NCBI RefSeq assembly: GCF_026891975.1
Contig: NZ_JAPTGB010000014.1
Location: 1 to 58,775, forward strand
From: Methanocorpusculum petauri
GTDB lineage: Archaea; Halobacteriota; Methanomicrobia; Methanomicrobiales; Methanocorpusculaceae
Length of the DNA stretch: 58,775 nucleotides
Direction: 5' to 3'
The first letter of the stretch is position 1. Every line of letters begins with the position of its first letter. Below the pieces are notes generated by a model that was given only the letters and a program-made list of their open reading frames with translations, made no database searches and was not told where the DNA came from. Of this stretch, positions 23,910 through 32,941 are shown one piece after another. Made by a program: the position numbers and the translations under genes.

Positions 23910-26900
23910 TCAGAGAGCTGCGTCCGTCCAGAGTTCACACTGCCGGATAACCGTATTTACTGCATCCTCCATTCCTTCCGGCGGGTAACGATGTTCTTTG
24001 AGCAGACGTTTTACCAACCGCCGCATGCCTGCCCGTGCCGTTTCCTTTTTCTGCCAGTCAATGGTTTTGTTTTTCCTCAGGAGATCGGTTAGTTCACGGG
24101 TAATTGCAATCAGTTCCTCATTTTCGTAAAAGTCTTTGACTGCCGCAGGTTTTGTCAGGGCATCATAAAACGCGGTCTCCTCAACCGTCAGGCCGAGTTT
24201 TTCTCCTGCGGCATGGGCTGAGGCCATATCCTTTGCCATGCCGAGAAGTTCTTCGATGACCTGTTCGTTGGTAAGCATTCCTTTCAGATACGAACTCATC
24301 GAACGGGAGAGAAGGTCGGAGAATCGTTCTGACTGCACAAGATTTGTCCGCTGATATACGGAGATCTGATCCGCCAGCAGTCTCTTCAGCAGTTCTACCG
24401 CGAGGTTCTTCTCCTTCATCTTCGCAATGTCTGCGAGAAATTTTGGATCGAAGAGGGAGAACTCCTGCTTGATATCCGAGAAGAGGTTGATGACTCCTTC
24501 GCTCTGGATGCTCTGCTTCAGAAGTTCATTGATACGGTCATTGAGTTCCCGAAGTGAAAGCTGTCCTTTGCTTTCAACGCGGGTTAGCAGTGTTCTGACT
24601 GCTTCGAAGTAGGCGGCAAGGAGCCGTTCATCCTGATTCAGCAGGCTCCGGCAGAGTGAAAGCGCCTGACGGAGAGCGAGGGATTCTTTGATGAAGATCT
24701 TTTTTGTTTCCTCCCGGTTCGGTGCGGAGAGAAAGTCCACACCTCCGCTGATAGCCCGTGCCCGATCGAGATCGGTTCCTTCAGAAAAACAGGAGTAGTC
24801 GTATCCATGCAGGAGGTCACGGCAAACTTCGAGTTTTTCATCGAACCTGGGTTTGGCGACTTTACTGATGTCGGTGTCGCCGTAGTTGTGCCGGTCGCGG
24901 CGGGTGTAGTCGTGCATCGCCTGACGGAGGTCGCGTGCGATTCCTACATAGTCGACTACGAGTCCTCCTTCTTTGTCGCCGAAGACGCGGTTTACCCGGG
25001 CGATTGCCTGCATGAGGTTGTGGCCGCTCATGGGTTTGTAGACGTACATGGTGGCAAGTGAAGGGACGTCAAAGCCGGTGAGCCACATGTCGACAACGAT
25101 TGCGATCTTCAGGGGGTCGGTGTCGTCCTTGAACTTTTTTGCCATCTCGTCACGATGGGCTTTGGTGCCGATAATCTGCCGCCACTCTTCGGGGTCGTTG
25201 TTTGCGGAGGTCATGACAACGCCGATCTTTTCCTGCCAGGCGGGACGGAGGTCAAGGATCTTGCGGTAGATTTTCATGGCGATGTCGCGGGAGTAGGCGA
25301 CGATCATTGCTTTGCCGGTGAGTTCGTACTGCCGGTTTGTTTCGTAGTGGGATACAATGTCCAAACAGAGGGCTTCGATGGTCTGGGGGGCGGCGAGGAT
25401 GCTTTCAAGTCTGCTGAGTTCGCGTTTGCTTTTCTCAATGACGTATTCGGGGGCTTCTTCTGCGACGATATCATACTCCTGATCAATCTGATGAAGGATA
25501 CTTTCGTTGAGATGGAGGTTGATGACACGGCTTTCGTAGTAGACGGGGCGGGTTGCGCCGTCTTCGACTGACTGGGTCATGTCGTAGATGTCGATGTAGT
25601 CACCGAAGATTTCCCGGGTATCTTTGTCTTTGGAGGAGATGGGGGTTCCGGTAAAGCCGATATAGGTTGCATTGGGGAGGCTGTCGCGGATCTTTCGTGC
25701 GGTACCGACTGAGATTTTTCCGGTTGTTGCGTTGATTTTTTCTTCGAGTCCGTACTGGCTGCGGTGGGCTTCGTCGGCGATGACGATGATGTTCCGCCGC
25801 AGGGAGAGCGGGTCGTCAGACTCCTCAAACTTCTGCATGGTGGTGAAGATGATGCCGTTTGCGCATCTTCCGGCAAGGAGTTGTCTGAGGTCGGTGCGGC
25901 TTTCGGCCTGGACGGGAGTCTGCCAGAGGAAGTCTTTGCAGTTGGCGAACTGGCCGAAGAGTTGGTTGTCGAGGTCGTTTCGGTCGGTGATGACAACGAT
26001 GGTGGGATTTTCGAGGGCGATCTGGAGAAGTTTTGCGTAGAAGACCATGGAGAGGGATTTGCCGCTGCCCTGTGTGTGCCAGAAGACGCCGCCTTTTCCG
26101 TCGGTTTCTGTGGCGGTTTTGGTGGATTCAACGGCTTTTCTGACGGCGAAGTACTGGTGGTAGGCTGCGAGTATTTTGGTGTCGCTGTCTTCGGTCCGGG
26201 AGTAGCAGATGAAGTTTTTGAGGATGTCGATGAGCCGGGTTTTTTCCAGGATTCCTTCGAAGAGTATGTCGAATGCGGCGAATGAGGTGTTTTCGTAGTT
26301 GCCGTCGGTGGTTTTCCATTCCATGTACCGGTCTTCTTTGGCGGTGATGGTTCCGGCTTTGGAGGTTGCCTGATCGCTCATGATGCAGAAAGCGTTGTAG
26401 ATGAAGAGGGAGGGGATGTCATGGAGGTAGTTGCGGAGCTGGCGGTAGGCTTCGGAGACGTCGGTGTTTTCGCGGGACGGGGATTTGAGTTCGATGACGA
26501 TTACGGGGATGCCGTTTACGAAGATGACGATGTCAGGGCGTTTTTCTGCGTTGTCGATGACTGTCCACTGGTTTATGACGGTGAAGGTGTTGTTTTCCGG
26601 GTTGTGGTAGTCGATGAGCCGGATGAGGTCGGCTCGCTCTTCTCGACCGTCGAAGTATTTTACAGGGATGCCGTTCTGGAGGTAGTCGGTTGCGATGATG
26701 TTTTTGCGGGTGAGGGTTGGGGCGTCGATGGTTTTGAGTTTGCTGATGGCTTCGGTGATTGCGGCGGCGGGTTTGTGGGGGTTGATTTTCTGGAGGGCGG
26801 GGAGGAGGTCGTCTTCGTAGAGAGGGTTGTGATAGTCGCGGGGGATGTCCGGGCCGTAGCGGCGGGTGTAGCCGAGGCTCTGGATGAGTTCGAGGACGGC

Positions 26901-26930
26901 GTTTTCGAAGTTTGCTTCGGTGAAGGACAT
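23910..26930 (-). CDS. hsdR: Type I restriction enzyme, R subunit
   Basis: The 1006-residue protein has the three parts of HsdR: an N-terminal PD-(D/E)xK nuclease (D133 in RPDIVIF, then E147-x-K149 in VIELKS), a superfamily 2 motor (Walker A TQGSGKS at 286-292, DEAH at 386-389, FTGTP at 426-430) and a helical C-terminal region that docks on the methylase. It translocates unmodified DNA and cuts it far from the recognition site. Its HsdM and HsdS partners lie 8-10 kb away on the same strand, separated by other defence-type genes. Confidence 0.95.
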   Translation of the reverse strand: MSFTEANFENAVLELIQSLGYTRRYGPDIPRDYHNPLYEDDLLPALQKINPHKPAAAITEAISKLKTIDAPTLTRKNIIATDYLQNGIPVKYFDGREERADLIRLIDYHNPENNTFTVINQWTVIDNAEKRPDIVIFVNGIPVIVIELKSPSRENTDVSEAYRQLRNYLHDIPSLFIYNAFCIMSDQATSKAGTITAKEDRYMEWKTTDGNYENTSFAAFDILFEGILEKTRLIDILKNFICYSRTEDSDTKILAAYHQYFAVRKAVESTKTATETDGKGGVFWHTQGSGKSLSMVFYAKLLQIALENPTIVVITDRNDLDNQLFGQFANCKDFLWQTPVQAESRTDLRQLLAGRCANGIIFTTMQKFEESDDPLSLRRNIIVIADEAHRSQYGLEEKINATTGKISVGTARKIRDSLPNATYIGFTGTPISSKDKDTREIFGDYIDIYDMTQSVEDGATRPVYYESRVINLHLNESILHQIDQEYDIVAEEAPEYVIEKSKRELSRLESILAAPQTIEALCLDIVSHYETNRQYELTGKAMIVAYSRDIAMKIYRKILDLRPAWQEKIGVVMTSANNDPEEWRQIIGTKAHRDEMAKKFKDDTDPLKIAIVVDMWLTGFDVPSLATMYVYKPMSGHNLMQAIARVNRVFGDKEGGLVVDYVGIARDLRQAMHDYTRRDRHNYGDTDISKVAKPRFDEKLEVCRDLLHGYDYSCFSEGTDLDRARAISGGVDFLSAPNREETKKIFIKESLALRQALSLCRSLLNQDERLLAAYFEAVRTLLTRVESKGQLSLRELNDRINELLKQSIQSEGVINLFSDIKQEFSLFDPKFLADIAKMKEKNLAVELLKRLLADQISVYQRTNLVQSERFSDLLSRSMSSYLKGMLTNEQVIEELLGMAKDMASAHAAGEKLGLTVEETAFYDALTKPAAVKDFYENEELIAITRELTDLLRKNKTIDWQKKETARAGMRRLVKRLLKEHRYPPEGMEDAVNTVIRQCELWTDAAL

Positions 26931-26958
26931 GGATTGCTTTTATTTTTTGTTCCAGATT

Positions 26959-27726
26959 TTATGCGGCAAGTTGCGGTACGATTGTTTCGAGGTTCTCATA
27001 TGATATGGGCAGGATATCACAGGTGTTACATACATCCTCGACGCTTCTGCTGAGTGGTTTGCTTGAGCTGATGATTACATAGAGTCTGGAGTTTCTTACC
27101 TCCCGGATGTCATTCCATCTGAATGCCAGTGCTTCTATCTGTTGCAACGTGAGGTTGTTGTATGTCTGTATGAGTCTTTCTGGGGTTGTTTCATCAGGTG
27201 AAGGTGGGATCACCATTTCAAAGGAGTGTGTCATCCCTGATTTACCTGTGAGGGAGACTTTTGTGTTGAATCTGATTTTGTGTCTGGTGAGCCAGAGCTT
27301 GACATCCTCGGTGAACATCTGCCCGACATTTTGTTTGGAGGTATAGGAAAGATCGTTTACGGCAAGGATTGCCTGTATGAGGTTGTGTTTTTTCTGGGGA
27401 AATGTTTGTTTGGAGGTGATTACCTGTAGTTCATTTTCTTCACTGAGGTCGACACCAAGTCCTGAGAGTATTTCTTCAAGGAGTTCCTGACGTTTGTCTG
27501 TGTCCAGTCTGCATCCACATGATTCAAGGTCGTTGATGGTATATCCCCCATCACTGAGAATGTATCCCTGTTCACTGAGTTTTTTGAGATAAATCTGGAT
27601 GCAGTCGTTGTTCCGGTCAAGGAAAGGTGTAGTAATTTCCTGATAGTCTCCGACATCCCTGATTGTAATCTGCTCACCAAACCAAGTGGTGTAGGATTGC
27701 AACAATGTATCTATGTCTGCTGCCAT
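26959..27726 (-). CDS. DUF1828/DUF1829 domain protein
   Basis: The 255-residue protein matches my memory of DUF1828 in the first half (EITTPFLDRNNDCIQIYL and YILSDGGYTINDLES, about residues 28-72) and DUF1829 in the second half (from about 150, with SFEMVIPPSPDETTPERL). The family is found in phages and defence or integration hot spots and has no established biochemistry. The start overlaps the end of the next gene upstream by 16 bp, so the two form a fixed pair. It lies just before hsdR on the same strand, which may put it in the same transcript. Domain names are from recall and should be checked against Pfam. Confidence 0.7.
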   Translation of the reverse strand: MAADIDTLLQSYTTWFGEQITIRDVGDYQEITTPFLDRNNDCIQIYLKKLSEQGYILSDGGYTINDLESCGCRLDTDKRQELLEEILSGLGVDLSEENELQVITSKQTFPQKKHNLIQAILAVNDLSYTSKQNVGQMFTEDVKLWLTRHKIRFNTKVSLTGKSGMTHSFEMVIPPSPDETTPERLIQTYNNLTLQQIEALAFRWNDIREVRNSRLYVIISSSKPLSRSVEDVCNTCDILPISYENLETIVPQLAA

Positions 27727-28247
27727 TGGTCTGCTCCGCGTTGGATTTCCGGTTTTTTCATGATCGTACAGAAGTTCATGAATTCGTCCAGCGTTTTCCA
27801 GGGGTCTTCAGGAGAAGTGAATGGGGTGTTTTCGAGAGTTTGTGCAAACCTTAGACTGTATCCTTCGCGATAGGTATGAAGATGCGGTCCAACGATGCGT
27901 TCTCCATCCGGATTTATGTGGACAAGGCTGGACCCTATATCAATACGTGCAAGGAGGATGTTGGTACTTTTGACCCGCAGTTGATCGGATACTTTGTAGA
28001 AGTCGTATTTACCGGGGGTGACAGTGAGATAAAACAGTTCTGATCTGTCAATGGCGATTATGGGGACTTCGAGACGACATCCGGCATCCGGGTATGTGTG
28101 GAGGTGATCATTAACACGTTGTTTGGGCAGGTAAAGGAGGGTGTCTGCGTTGCTTTGTGATACCAGCTGTTCATATGGTGGTTCAGGTTCACTTACACAG
28201 AGTGTCTGCCCGGAGTCAATCTGATAGAGAGTATCCTCATGCTGCAT
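27711..28247 (-). CDS. Partner of the DUF1828/1829 protein
   Basis: The 178-residue protein has a middle block VPIIAIDRSELFYLTVTPG and a later block GPHLHTYREGYSLRFAQ, which I associate with the uncharacterised family DUF6978 that accompanies DUF1828 proteins. Position supports this: its last 16 bp overlap the start of the DUF1828 gene. No nuclease or NTPase motif is visible; His and acidic residues in the HLHTYREG block could bind metal. As the first gene of an overlapping pair it could be an antitoxin or specificity partner, but that is inference. Confidence 0.6.
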   Translation of the reverse strand: MQHEDTLYQIDSGQTLCVSEPEPPYEQLVSQSNADTLLYLPKQRVNDHLHTYPDAGCRLEVPIIAIDRSELFYLTVTPGKYDFYKVSDQLRVKSTNILLARIDIGSSLVHINPDGERIVGPHLHTYREGYSLRFAQTLENTPFTSPEDPWKTLDEFMNFCTIMKKPEIQRGADQWQQT

Positions 28248-28331
28248 TGTACCTATTTTCCTCCGGAACCCAAGTCTGTTTAATTATGTTCTGAGTGATA
28301 ATAAGTGTTTCTTTGGTTGTGTGATTCGATT

Positions 28332-28664
28332 TTATGTGCCGAGTGCTGGATTTTCACATATGATGGCGTCCTGTTCGATGATGGGGCGGAGAATAGGACT
28401 GATCCATTTTCTGCTGACGAGATCAATTTTTCTGCCGAATATCTGTTCGAGGTGATCATGCAGGCCGGTAAGGTTGGCAAGGGTTGCTTTTCCGGGCTGA
28501 AAGGTGTAGAGGATGTCGATGTCCGATTCAGGTGTGTCTTCACCCCGGCTGACGGATCCGAAGATGCCAATCTCGGCGATGCCGTAGGCTTCGCGGAGGC
28601 AGAGGAGTTCCTGCTCCAGCGTGGCGAGGACTGCGGATCGGATGGTGGCGTAGGGTTCGGGCAT
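28332..28664 (-). CDS. Minimal nucleotidyltransferase (MNT/MntA type)
   Basis: The 110-residue protein has the nucleotidyltransferase core GIFGSVSRGEDTPESDIDIL at about residues 33-52, with GS and D-x-D as the metal/NTP-binding residues. Proteins of this type normally pair with a HEPN toxin, which they inactivate by adding AMP; here no HEPN gene is directly adjacent, although one lies 2.3 kb further on in the hsdS operon. It could be a lone antitoxin or serve that distant partner. A TATA-like AGTATATATG lies about 20 bp upstream of the start. Confidence 0.85.
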   Translation of the reverse strand: MPEPYATIRSAVLATLEQELLCLREAYGIAEIGIFGSVSRGEDTPESDIDILYTFQPGKATLANLTGLHDHLEQIFGRKIDLVSRKWISPILRPIIEQDAIICENPALGT

Positions 28665-28817
28665 GGGGATTCCTCTGAATAGTATATATGTGAGGTATTT
28701 GTGCTGGGATGGTATTAGAGTTTCTCCTGTGGTGAAGGAAGCTTCTTCTCTGGATCTCTCTTGTCCGTAAGGGTAGAGTTATTTATGATGAACGGGTAAA
28801 GATTATATCATTACAAT

Positions 28818-30095
28818 ATGACCAAATTAGAATGGATCGAGATTGAAAATTTTCGGGGGATCTCTCATCTGAAATATGGACCGAAGCAGATCAATCTTTT
28901 AATTGGAAGGAATAATTCTGGAAAAACAAGTGTTCTTGATGCAATTTACACAAATCTTACTGGTAAGTATGATCCTAGGAAAGAACACGAAAAATCTTAT
29001 CGAGCATATGATATAAAAATAGGAGCTGATTTTGCCAAAATATCATCTGATATCCATGAAGACATACTCTATAAAATGGATAAAACACTCCCATATGAGA
29101 TCCAGAAAGAAGTAGATTCGAGATTATATTCTGCACTTCAAGTATTATATATGCAGATGAAACTCCCAAATAACACATTTGAAGAGGTATATTCCTTCCT
29201 ATTGGACAAACTCAATATCTCAGTATCACTTCACGATGGTGAAATGTATATTTTTTTTGATCCACGAGAACTAAGATATAGTAAAGTGGATAACGCGACA
29301 TACACTGATCTCCTCCAAAACATATTTGACTCAGCTGATTCATCCGTAAATAAAAGAAAAACTGCACAAATAACCCTCTCTAGTGATGATTTTCACCAAG
29401 GGATGGATGTGGAAAAATCAGATAATCGGCAAAATCCGACTAAACAAACAATACTATTTGATGAATCCCACTATAGATATAGAAGAACAACATATGAACT
29501 TCCATTCTTTCTTGCAGATATAATTAATCAGAATTATGATACTGGTCATGAAATAGTTGTTCGTGTAGATGATCTTAGTAGGGTGGCAAGCCGCAAATAT
29601 TTCGAGAATGATGTTAGAATCTTAGAACTGGAAACTATAATAAAAGATTATAATATAATTCCAAACTTAGAACGCTTAACTGGAAAAGGAGTTGTTTATA
29701 AATCTGGAAATGGAGAGTTAACCAGTCTTCCATACATGATGCATGGTGCAGGATTTTTTTCATTATTAAAATTGATCGATAACATGAAAGACGCAGCTGG
29801 TGGTGTCCTTCTGATTGAGGAGCCGGAAAATAATCTGCATCCTGGATATCTGAGTGTGTTTGTTGAGCAGATGATGGTGCTTGCAAAGAAACTGAATGTG
29901 CAAGTATTTATGACAACCCACAGTTATGATCTGATTGAGGAACTGGCAGGGTATCCTGAGAGTGAGGAGGATCAGGAGATGATTCAGATATCAAGGATCG
30001 TGAACCGGAAAGGGACGCATGAGCTGTATAACTATTCTCCTCAGCGAGCCTTTGAGGAAATGGTGGAGTTGAAGATGGATCTTCGGGGGACATGA
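28818..30095 (+). CDS. AAA ATPase of the OLD/AAA15-21 group
   Basis: The 425-residue protein is an ABC-like ATPase: FRGIS and GRNNSGKT (Walker A, 30-37), a GAGFFSLLKL signature-like motif near 310-319, LLIEEPENNLHP (Walker B with catalytic Glu, 331-342) and TTHS (366-369). No nuclease domain follows; the TOPRIM-type part is instead supplied by the next gene, which overlaps by 4 bp. This two-gene layout is that of split OLD or PARIS-like (AriA/AriB) anti-phage systems. A TATA-like TTATTTAT about 35 bp upstream suggests a nearly leaderless transcript. AT-rich codon use differs from the flanking hsd genes, a sign of transfer. Confidence 0.88.
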   Translation: MTKLEWIEIENFRGISHLKYGPKQINLLIGRNNSGKTSVLDAIYTNLTGKYDPRKEHEKSYRAYDIKIGADFAKISSDIHEDILYKMDKTLPYEIQKEVDSRLYSALQVLYMQMKLPNNTFEEVYSFLLDKLNISVSLHDGEMYIFFDPRELRYSKVDNATYTDLLQNIFDSADSSVNKRKTAQITLSSDDFHQGMDVEKSDNRQNPTKQTILFDESHYRYRRTTYELPFFLADIINQNYDTGHEIVVRVDDLSRVASRKYFENDVRILELETIIKDYNIIPNLERLTGKGVVYKSGNGELTSLPYMMHGAGFFSLLKLIDNMKDAAGGVLLIEEPENNLHPGYLSVFVEQMMVLAKKLNVQVFMTTHSYDLIEELAGYPESEEDQEMIQISRIVNRKGTHELYNYSPQRAFEEMVELKMDLRGT

Positions 30096-30676
30096 TGGCA
30101 GGGAAGACGGTTGTTCTTTGTGAGGGAAGGCATGATCTGATCTTTTTATCTCTTCTTCTGAAACGTGCGAGACGGAAGTTTCTGCCAATGGATTGGGATA
30201 ATATCTGCAGGCAGTCGGAGGTGTCCGGAGAGCGACGAGTGATTCAGGATTTTCTGCGGCATCAGGAACGGAGTTCTTTTTTGATTAAGCAGGACAATAA
30301 CCGGAATACCTGCATTACTCATTTCTGGATAATTTATGGGTATGCGGATGAAAAGTATTCGTTAAAGATGGTTCTGGATTCAGATAATGGGCTTACGCTG
30401 CGAGGGTTGAAAGCTGAGATGTTGCGTGCGACTCAGAAAGATTTGCTGAATCAGTGTTCGGATTGCAGTTTTTCTCTGAAGACAGAGGAGAAGTCGGGAT
30501 TTTTTTTGTATCCAACGACACTTACAGAATCTGTTCTTGCGGTAACCGGGAAAAATCTGAATAATTTTCATGATGGTGATTCGCAAAGGAAAGTGCTTGA
30601 GGAGTTTTTGGAGGAAGAGGTTAAGTGGGTGGGAGAGTTAGAGAGGTTTTTATTGCAGTCTCAGACATCTACTTGA
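30092..30676 (+). CDS. TOPRIM-like protein, partner of the AAA ATPase
   Basis: The 194-residue protein begins VVLCEGRHDLIFL (E11) and has VLDSDN (D96, D98), the acidic triad of a TOPRIM nuclease fold. OLD-family nucleases use this set to bind two metals and nick DNA, and PARIS AriB proteins use a related fold to cut tRNA. The start overlaps the ATPase stop, so the two subunits should be made together and act as a complex. An ATG three bases later is equally possible. Which nuclease target applies cannot be read from the sequence. Confidence 0.72.
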   Translation: MMAGKTVVLCEGRHDLIFLSLLLKRARRKFLPMDWDNICRQSEVSGERRVIQDFLRHQERSSFLIKQDNNRNTCITHFWIIYGYADEKYSLKMVLDSDNGLTLRGLKAEMLRATQKDLLNQCSDCSFSLKTEEKSGFFLYPTTLTESVLAVTGKNLNNFHDGDSQRKVLEEFLEEEVKWVGELERFLLQSQTST

Positions 30677-30756
30677 AAAATATTAGACTATCTTCCTCTG
30701 TTATTTTTCCAGATAATCCATAGAGATAGAAGACATTTGAACGAAAAGAAAAGGAA

Positions 30757-30900
30757 ATGCAAGGGATGGCTGTTCAAAATTTATTCCTGCAATTAACGGA
30801 TAAAGCTATTGAAAACCCTGTATTTCAAACAAAAATGAACGAGGCACTTGAGAATGGCGTAAAACAAAATCAGGGGATGAATAACTCCTCCTTAAAATAA
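30757..30900 (+). CDS. Small ORF after the AAA/TOPRIM pair
   Basis: The frame encodes 47 residues (start MQGMAVQNLFLQLTDKAIEN) and is preceded by AAAAGGAA, a possible ribosome site. It lies 80 bp after the TOPRIM gene and ends 14 bp before the convergent HEPN gene's stop. The composition is protein-like and helical. It could be a small third component or chance; I do not recognise it. Confidence 0.35.
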   Translation: MQGMAVQNLFLQLTDKAIENPVFQTKMNEALENGVKQNQGMNNSSLK

Positions 30901-30914
30901 TTTACTGGAGTTAG

Positions 30915-31760
30915 TTACTTATTGTTTATTACTCCTGAGATTTGATTCATAATATTTTCACAGTTAGTTAATACAACTCTCTTTCCAGATTGGCTAACAT
31001 GACTATTATGGGCCATAAGATTCCTAACGAGAGCTATTTCCTCAATTTTTACTTTAATCCAATTTTGATCCGGGAAGTAACTACTAAAAATATTCCAATT
31101 TAATGTAATTACCGTGGATATGTCCTTAAAATCAAGATAATAAATTTCCGAATCTCCACGTGAATTTAGCCATCTATTCTGTTCATCCTTCGCTTTTCTT
31201 TTTGTAATTTCATTCATGATTTGTGATGACACATAATCTGATAGATGATATCCGTCACCATAATTTTTGAGAAATATTTGGTTAATAAAATGGCGAAATG
31301 TGTTCTCAATATAGTATATTGCCAAGTATATCTCTGCCATATCTGCCCCCATTATTTTGAGATCTGCATGTATTTCATTTAGGAAAGGGAAGGCAGTAAT
31401 GATCTCTGAAACTTCATCTGAAAGTGACACTCTGTCCATTGAGGGTGCTATCTCGACAACTAGGAAATACCCAGTCTCGTAGGGCAATAGTTTATTTGCA
31501 ATTTTTTCGATCCGATCCGAATATGTCTTATCGTCTGTAAAATAAACATAACCGTCAAAAGGAACTGAGATCCTTAGTATACAATCTATCTGATTCCAGA
31601 CCCTTCGATTATAATATCCATCTGAATGAAAACTACACTTTGAACCTCTCAATACTTTGGCGATGTTGGCGTCCAATGGCTCCCTTTCAAGTTGAAGGCA
31701 ACGAATTATCATATTTAAAAAGTCTACTTCGTTTGGTAACGCATAGGTAAACTCACTCAT
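30915..31760 (-). CDS. HEPN-domain protein of the type I RM operon (Swt1-like)
   Basis: The last 140 of 281 residues look like a Swt1-type HEPN domain: EIYLAIYYIENTFRHFINQI near 143-162, and R246-NLMA-H251, which is the R-x4-H pair that forms the RNase active site in HEPN toxins. The N-terminal half is an unassigned alpha/beta domain. The start overlaps the hsdS stop in ATGA, so it is made together with the restriction-modification subunits. By analogy with anticodon nucleases tied to type I systems (PrrC/RloC), it may kill or arrest the cell when the RM complex is inhibited; this is inference. Confidence 0.72.
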   Translation of the reverse strand: MSEFTYALPNEVDFLNMIIRCLQLEREPLDANIAKVLRGSKCSFHSDGYYNRRVWNQIDCILRISVPFDGYVYFTDDKTYSDRIEKIANKLLPYETGYFLVVEIAPSMDRVSLSDEVSEIITAFPFLNEIHADLKIMGADMAEIYLAIYYIENTFRHFINQIFLKNYGDGYHLSDYVSSQIMNEITKRKAKDEQNRWLNSRGDSEIYYLDFKDISTVITLNWNIFSSYFPDQNWIKVKIEEIALVRNLMAHNSHVSQSGKRVVLTNCENIMNQISGVINNK

Positions 31761-32941
31761 GCTATTATCTCTCCATCAAGCAGTTCTTGCAATAATCTAT
31801 CTCTGATCGTTCTTAAATCTCTCTTTTCCTCGTCTTGTGTTTTTACCAGCGAATAAAGAATATCTGCTATCATCTCGAATATCTTCACCACATTTTTTTG
31901 CGGAATGATAATCTGTTCACTCATAGCCGCCTCACGATTTAACCCCGGAACCGCAGAGTCTGCACTTAAATGCGACAGCTGAAGTTTTTCCAGCATAGAA
32001 TAAAGATAATGTAATCCATAATCTTTGCTAAGAGGAACGACATAGAACGTTGTGTCAATTGGATAGAAATTATATGGAGACCATGTAATGATGCCAGGAT
32101 TTCCTTTTCTACCTACGATTATCCCCGGTCCTTCCACGAGCCATTCGTTATGCCATCCAACAATCCCATTAGAACCAAAGACAGGATAGGGACCACCAAG
32201 TCGATCGTTCTCTTTCAATGGTTTTCCATAAGAGAAGGTGACAAGGTCACGTAGATTCCCAACTCTCCACCCCTCCGGTATCTCCCCCATCTCGCTTGCG
32301 ATCATCCGCCCCCCGGAGCTTTTGTAGGGCTTTCCTTCGTCATTCGGGAACTCGAACTCCACGAACCACCGATGGAACAACGCCCGGGCGATCTCCTCCA
32401 GCACCTTGTTCATGCGGGTGTTGATCTCGATCTTGTCATCAAGCGAGGAAAGAATGGCGGCGATCTTCTGTTGAATTTTCATTGGAGGAATCGGAATCTC
32501 AAATAGAGGAATTTCACGACAGTTTAAACTATCAAATACTGCACCTCTATTCAGATATTTTTCAACCTGAACCCAATACTGCGGACTGCGAAGTACCCAT
32601 CGAAGATATTTTTGTGACAATTGTTTTCCATCTGAACGCAGAAGAACTAAGTTCTGGCCAATCGCGCATTCAAGTCCTTCTGGGACAACAGCAGTATCAC
32701 CAACTCTAGCACGACGAGTTAATATGATATCACCTGCTTGAGGTTTTATTTTTTTAGTCCATTTTAGATAATCTTCTTTTGAAATTCGTCGCACATTCGT
32801 CAGATCTAATCTACCGTTCTGAATATCTGGTATTGCAATATAGGGGTAACCAGATACATTAGGTTTAGGGGTTTTATGTTCGCAATCTAAGAGAGAAACA
32901 CCAACATCACAAAGGCGCTTTAATGGATAATTATTACTCAA
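31757..32941 (-). CDS. hsdS: Type I RM specificity subunit
   Basis: The 394-residue protein has two target-recognition halves, each followed by a helical spacer: PIPPMKIQQKIAAILSSLDD near 172-191 and the matching end with LRTIRDRLLQELLDGEI. Each half reads one part of a split DNA site. The start is a TTG at 32941, supported by a strong AGGAGGG ribosome site 6-7 bp upstream; it overlaps the previous gene by 8 bp. The mid region GEIPEGWRVGNLRDLVTFSYG marks the start of the second recognition domain. Recognition sequence cannot be predicted. Confidence 0.94.
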   Translation of the reverse strand: MSNNYPLKRLCDVGVSLLDCEHKTPKPNVSGYPYIAIPDIQNGRLDLTNVRRISKEDYLKWTKKIKPQAGDIILTRRARVGDTAVVPEGLECAIGQNLVLLRSDGKQLSQKYLRWVLRSPQYWVQVEKYLNRGAVFDSLNCREIPLFEIPIPPMKIQQKIAAILSSLDDKIEINTRMNKVLEEIARALFHRWFVEFEFPNDEGKPYKSSGGRMIASEMGEIPEGWRVGNLRDLVTFSYGKPLKENDRLGGPYPVFGSNGIVGWHNEWLVEGPGIIVGRKGNPGIITWSPYNFYPIDTTFYVVPLSKDYGLHYLYSMLEKLQLSHLSADSAVPGLNREAAMSEQIIIPQKNVVKIFEMIADILYSLVKTQDEEKRDLRTIRDRLLQELLDGEIIA

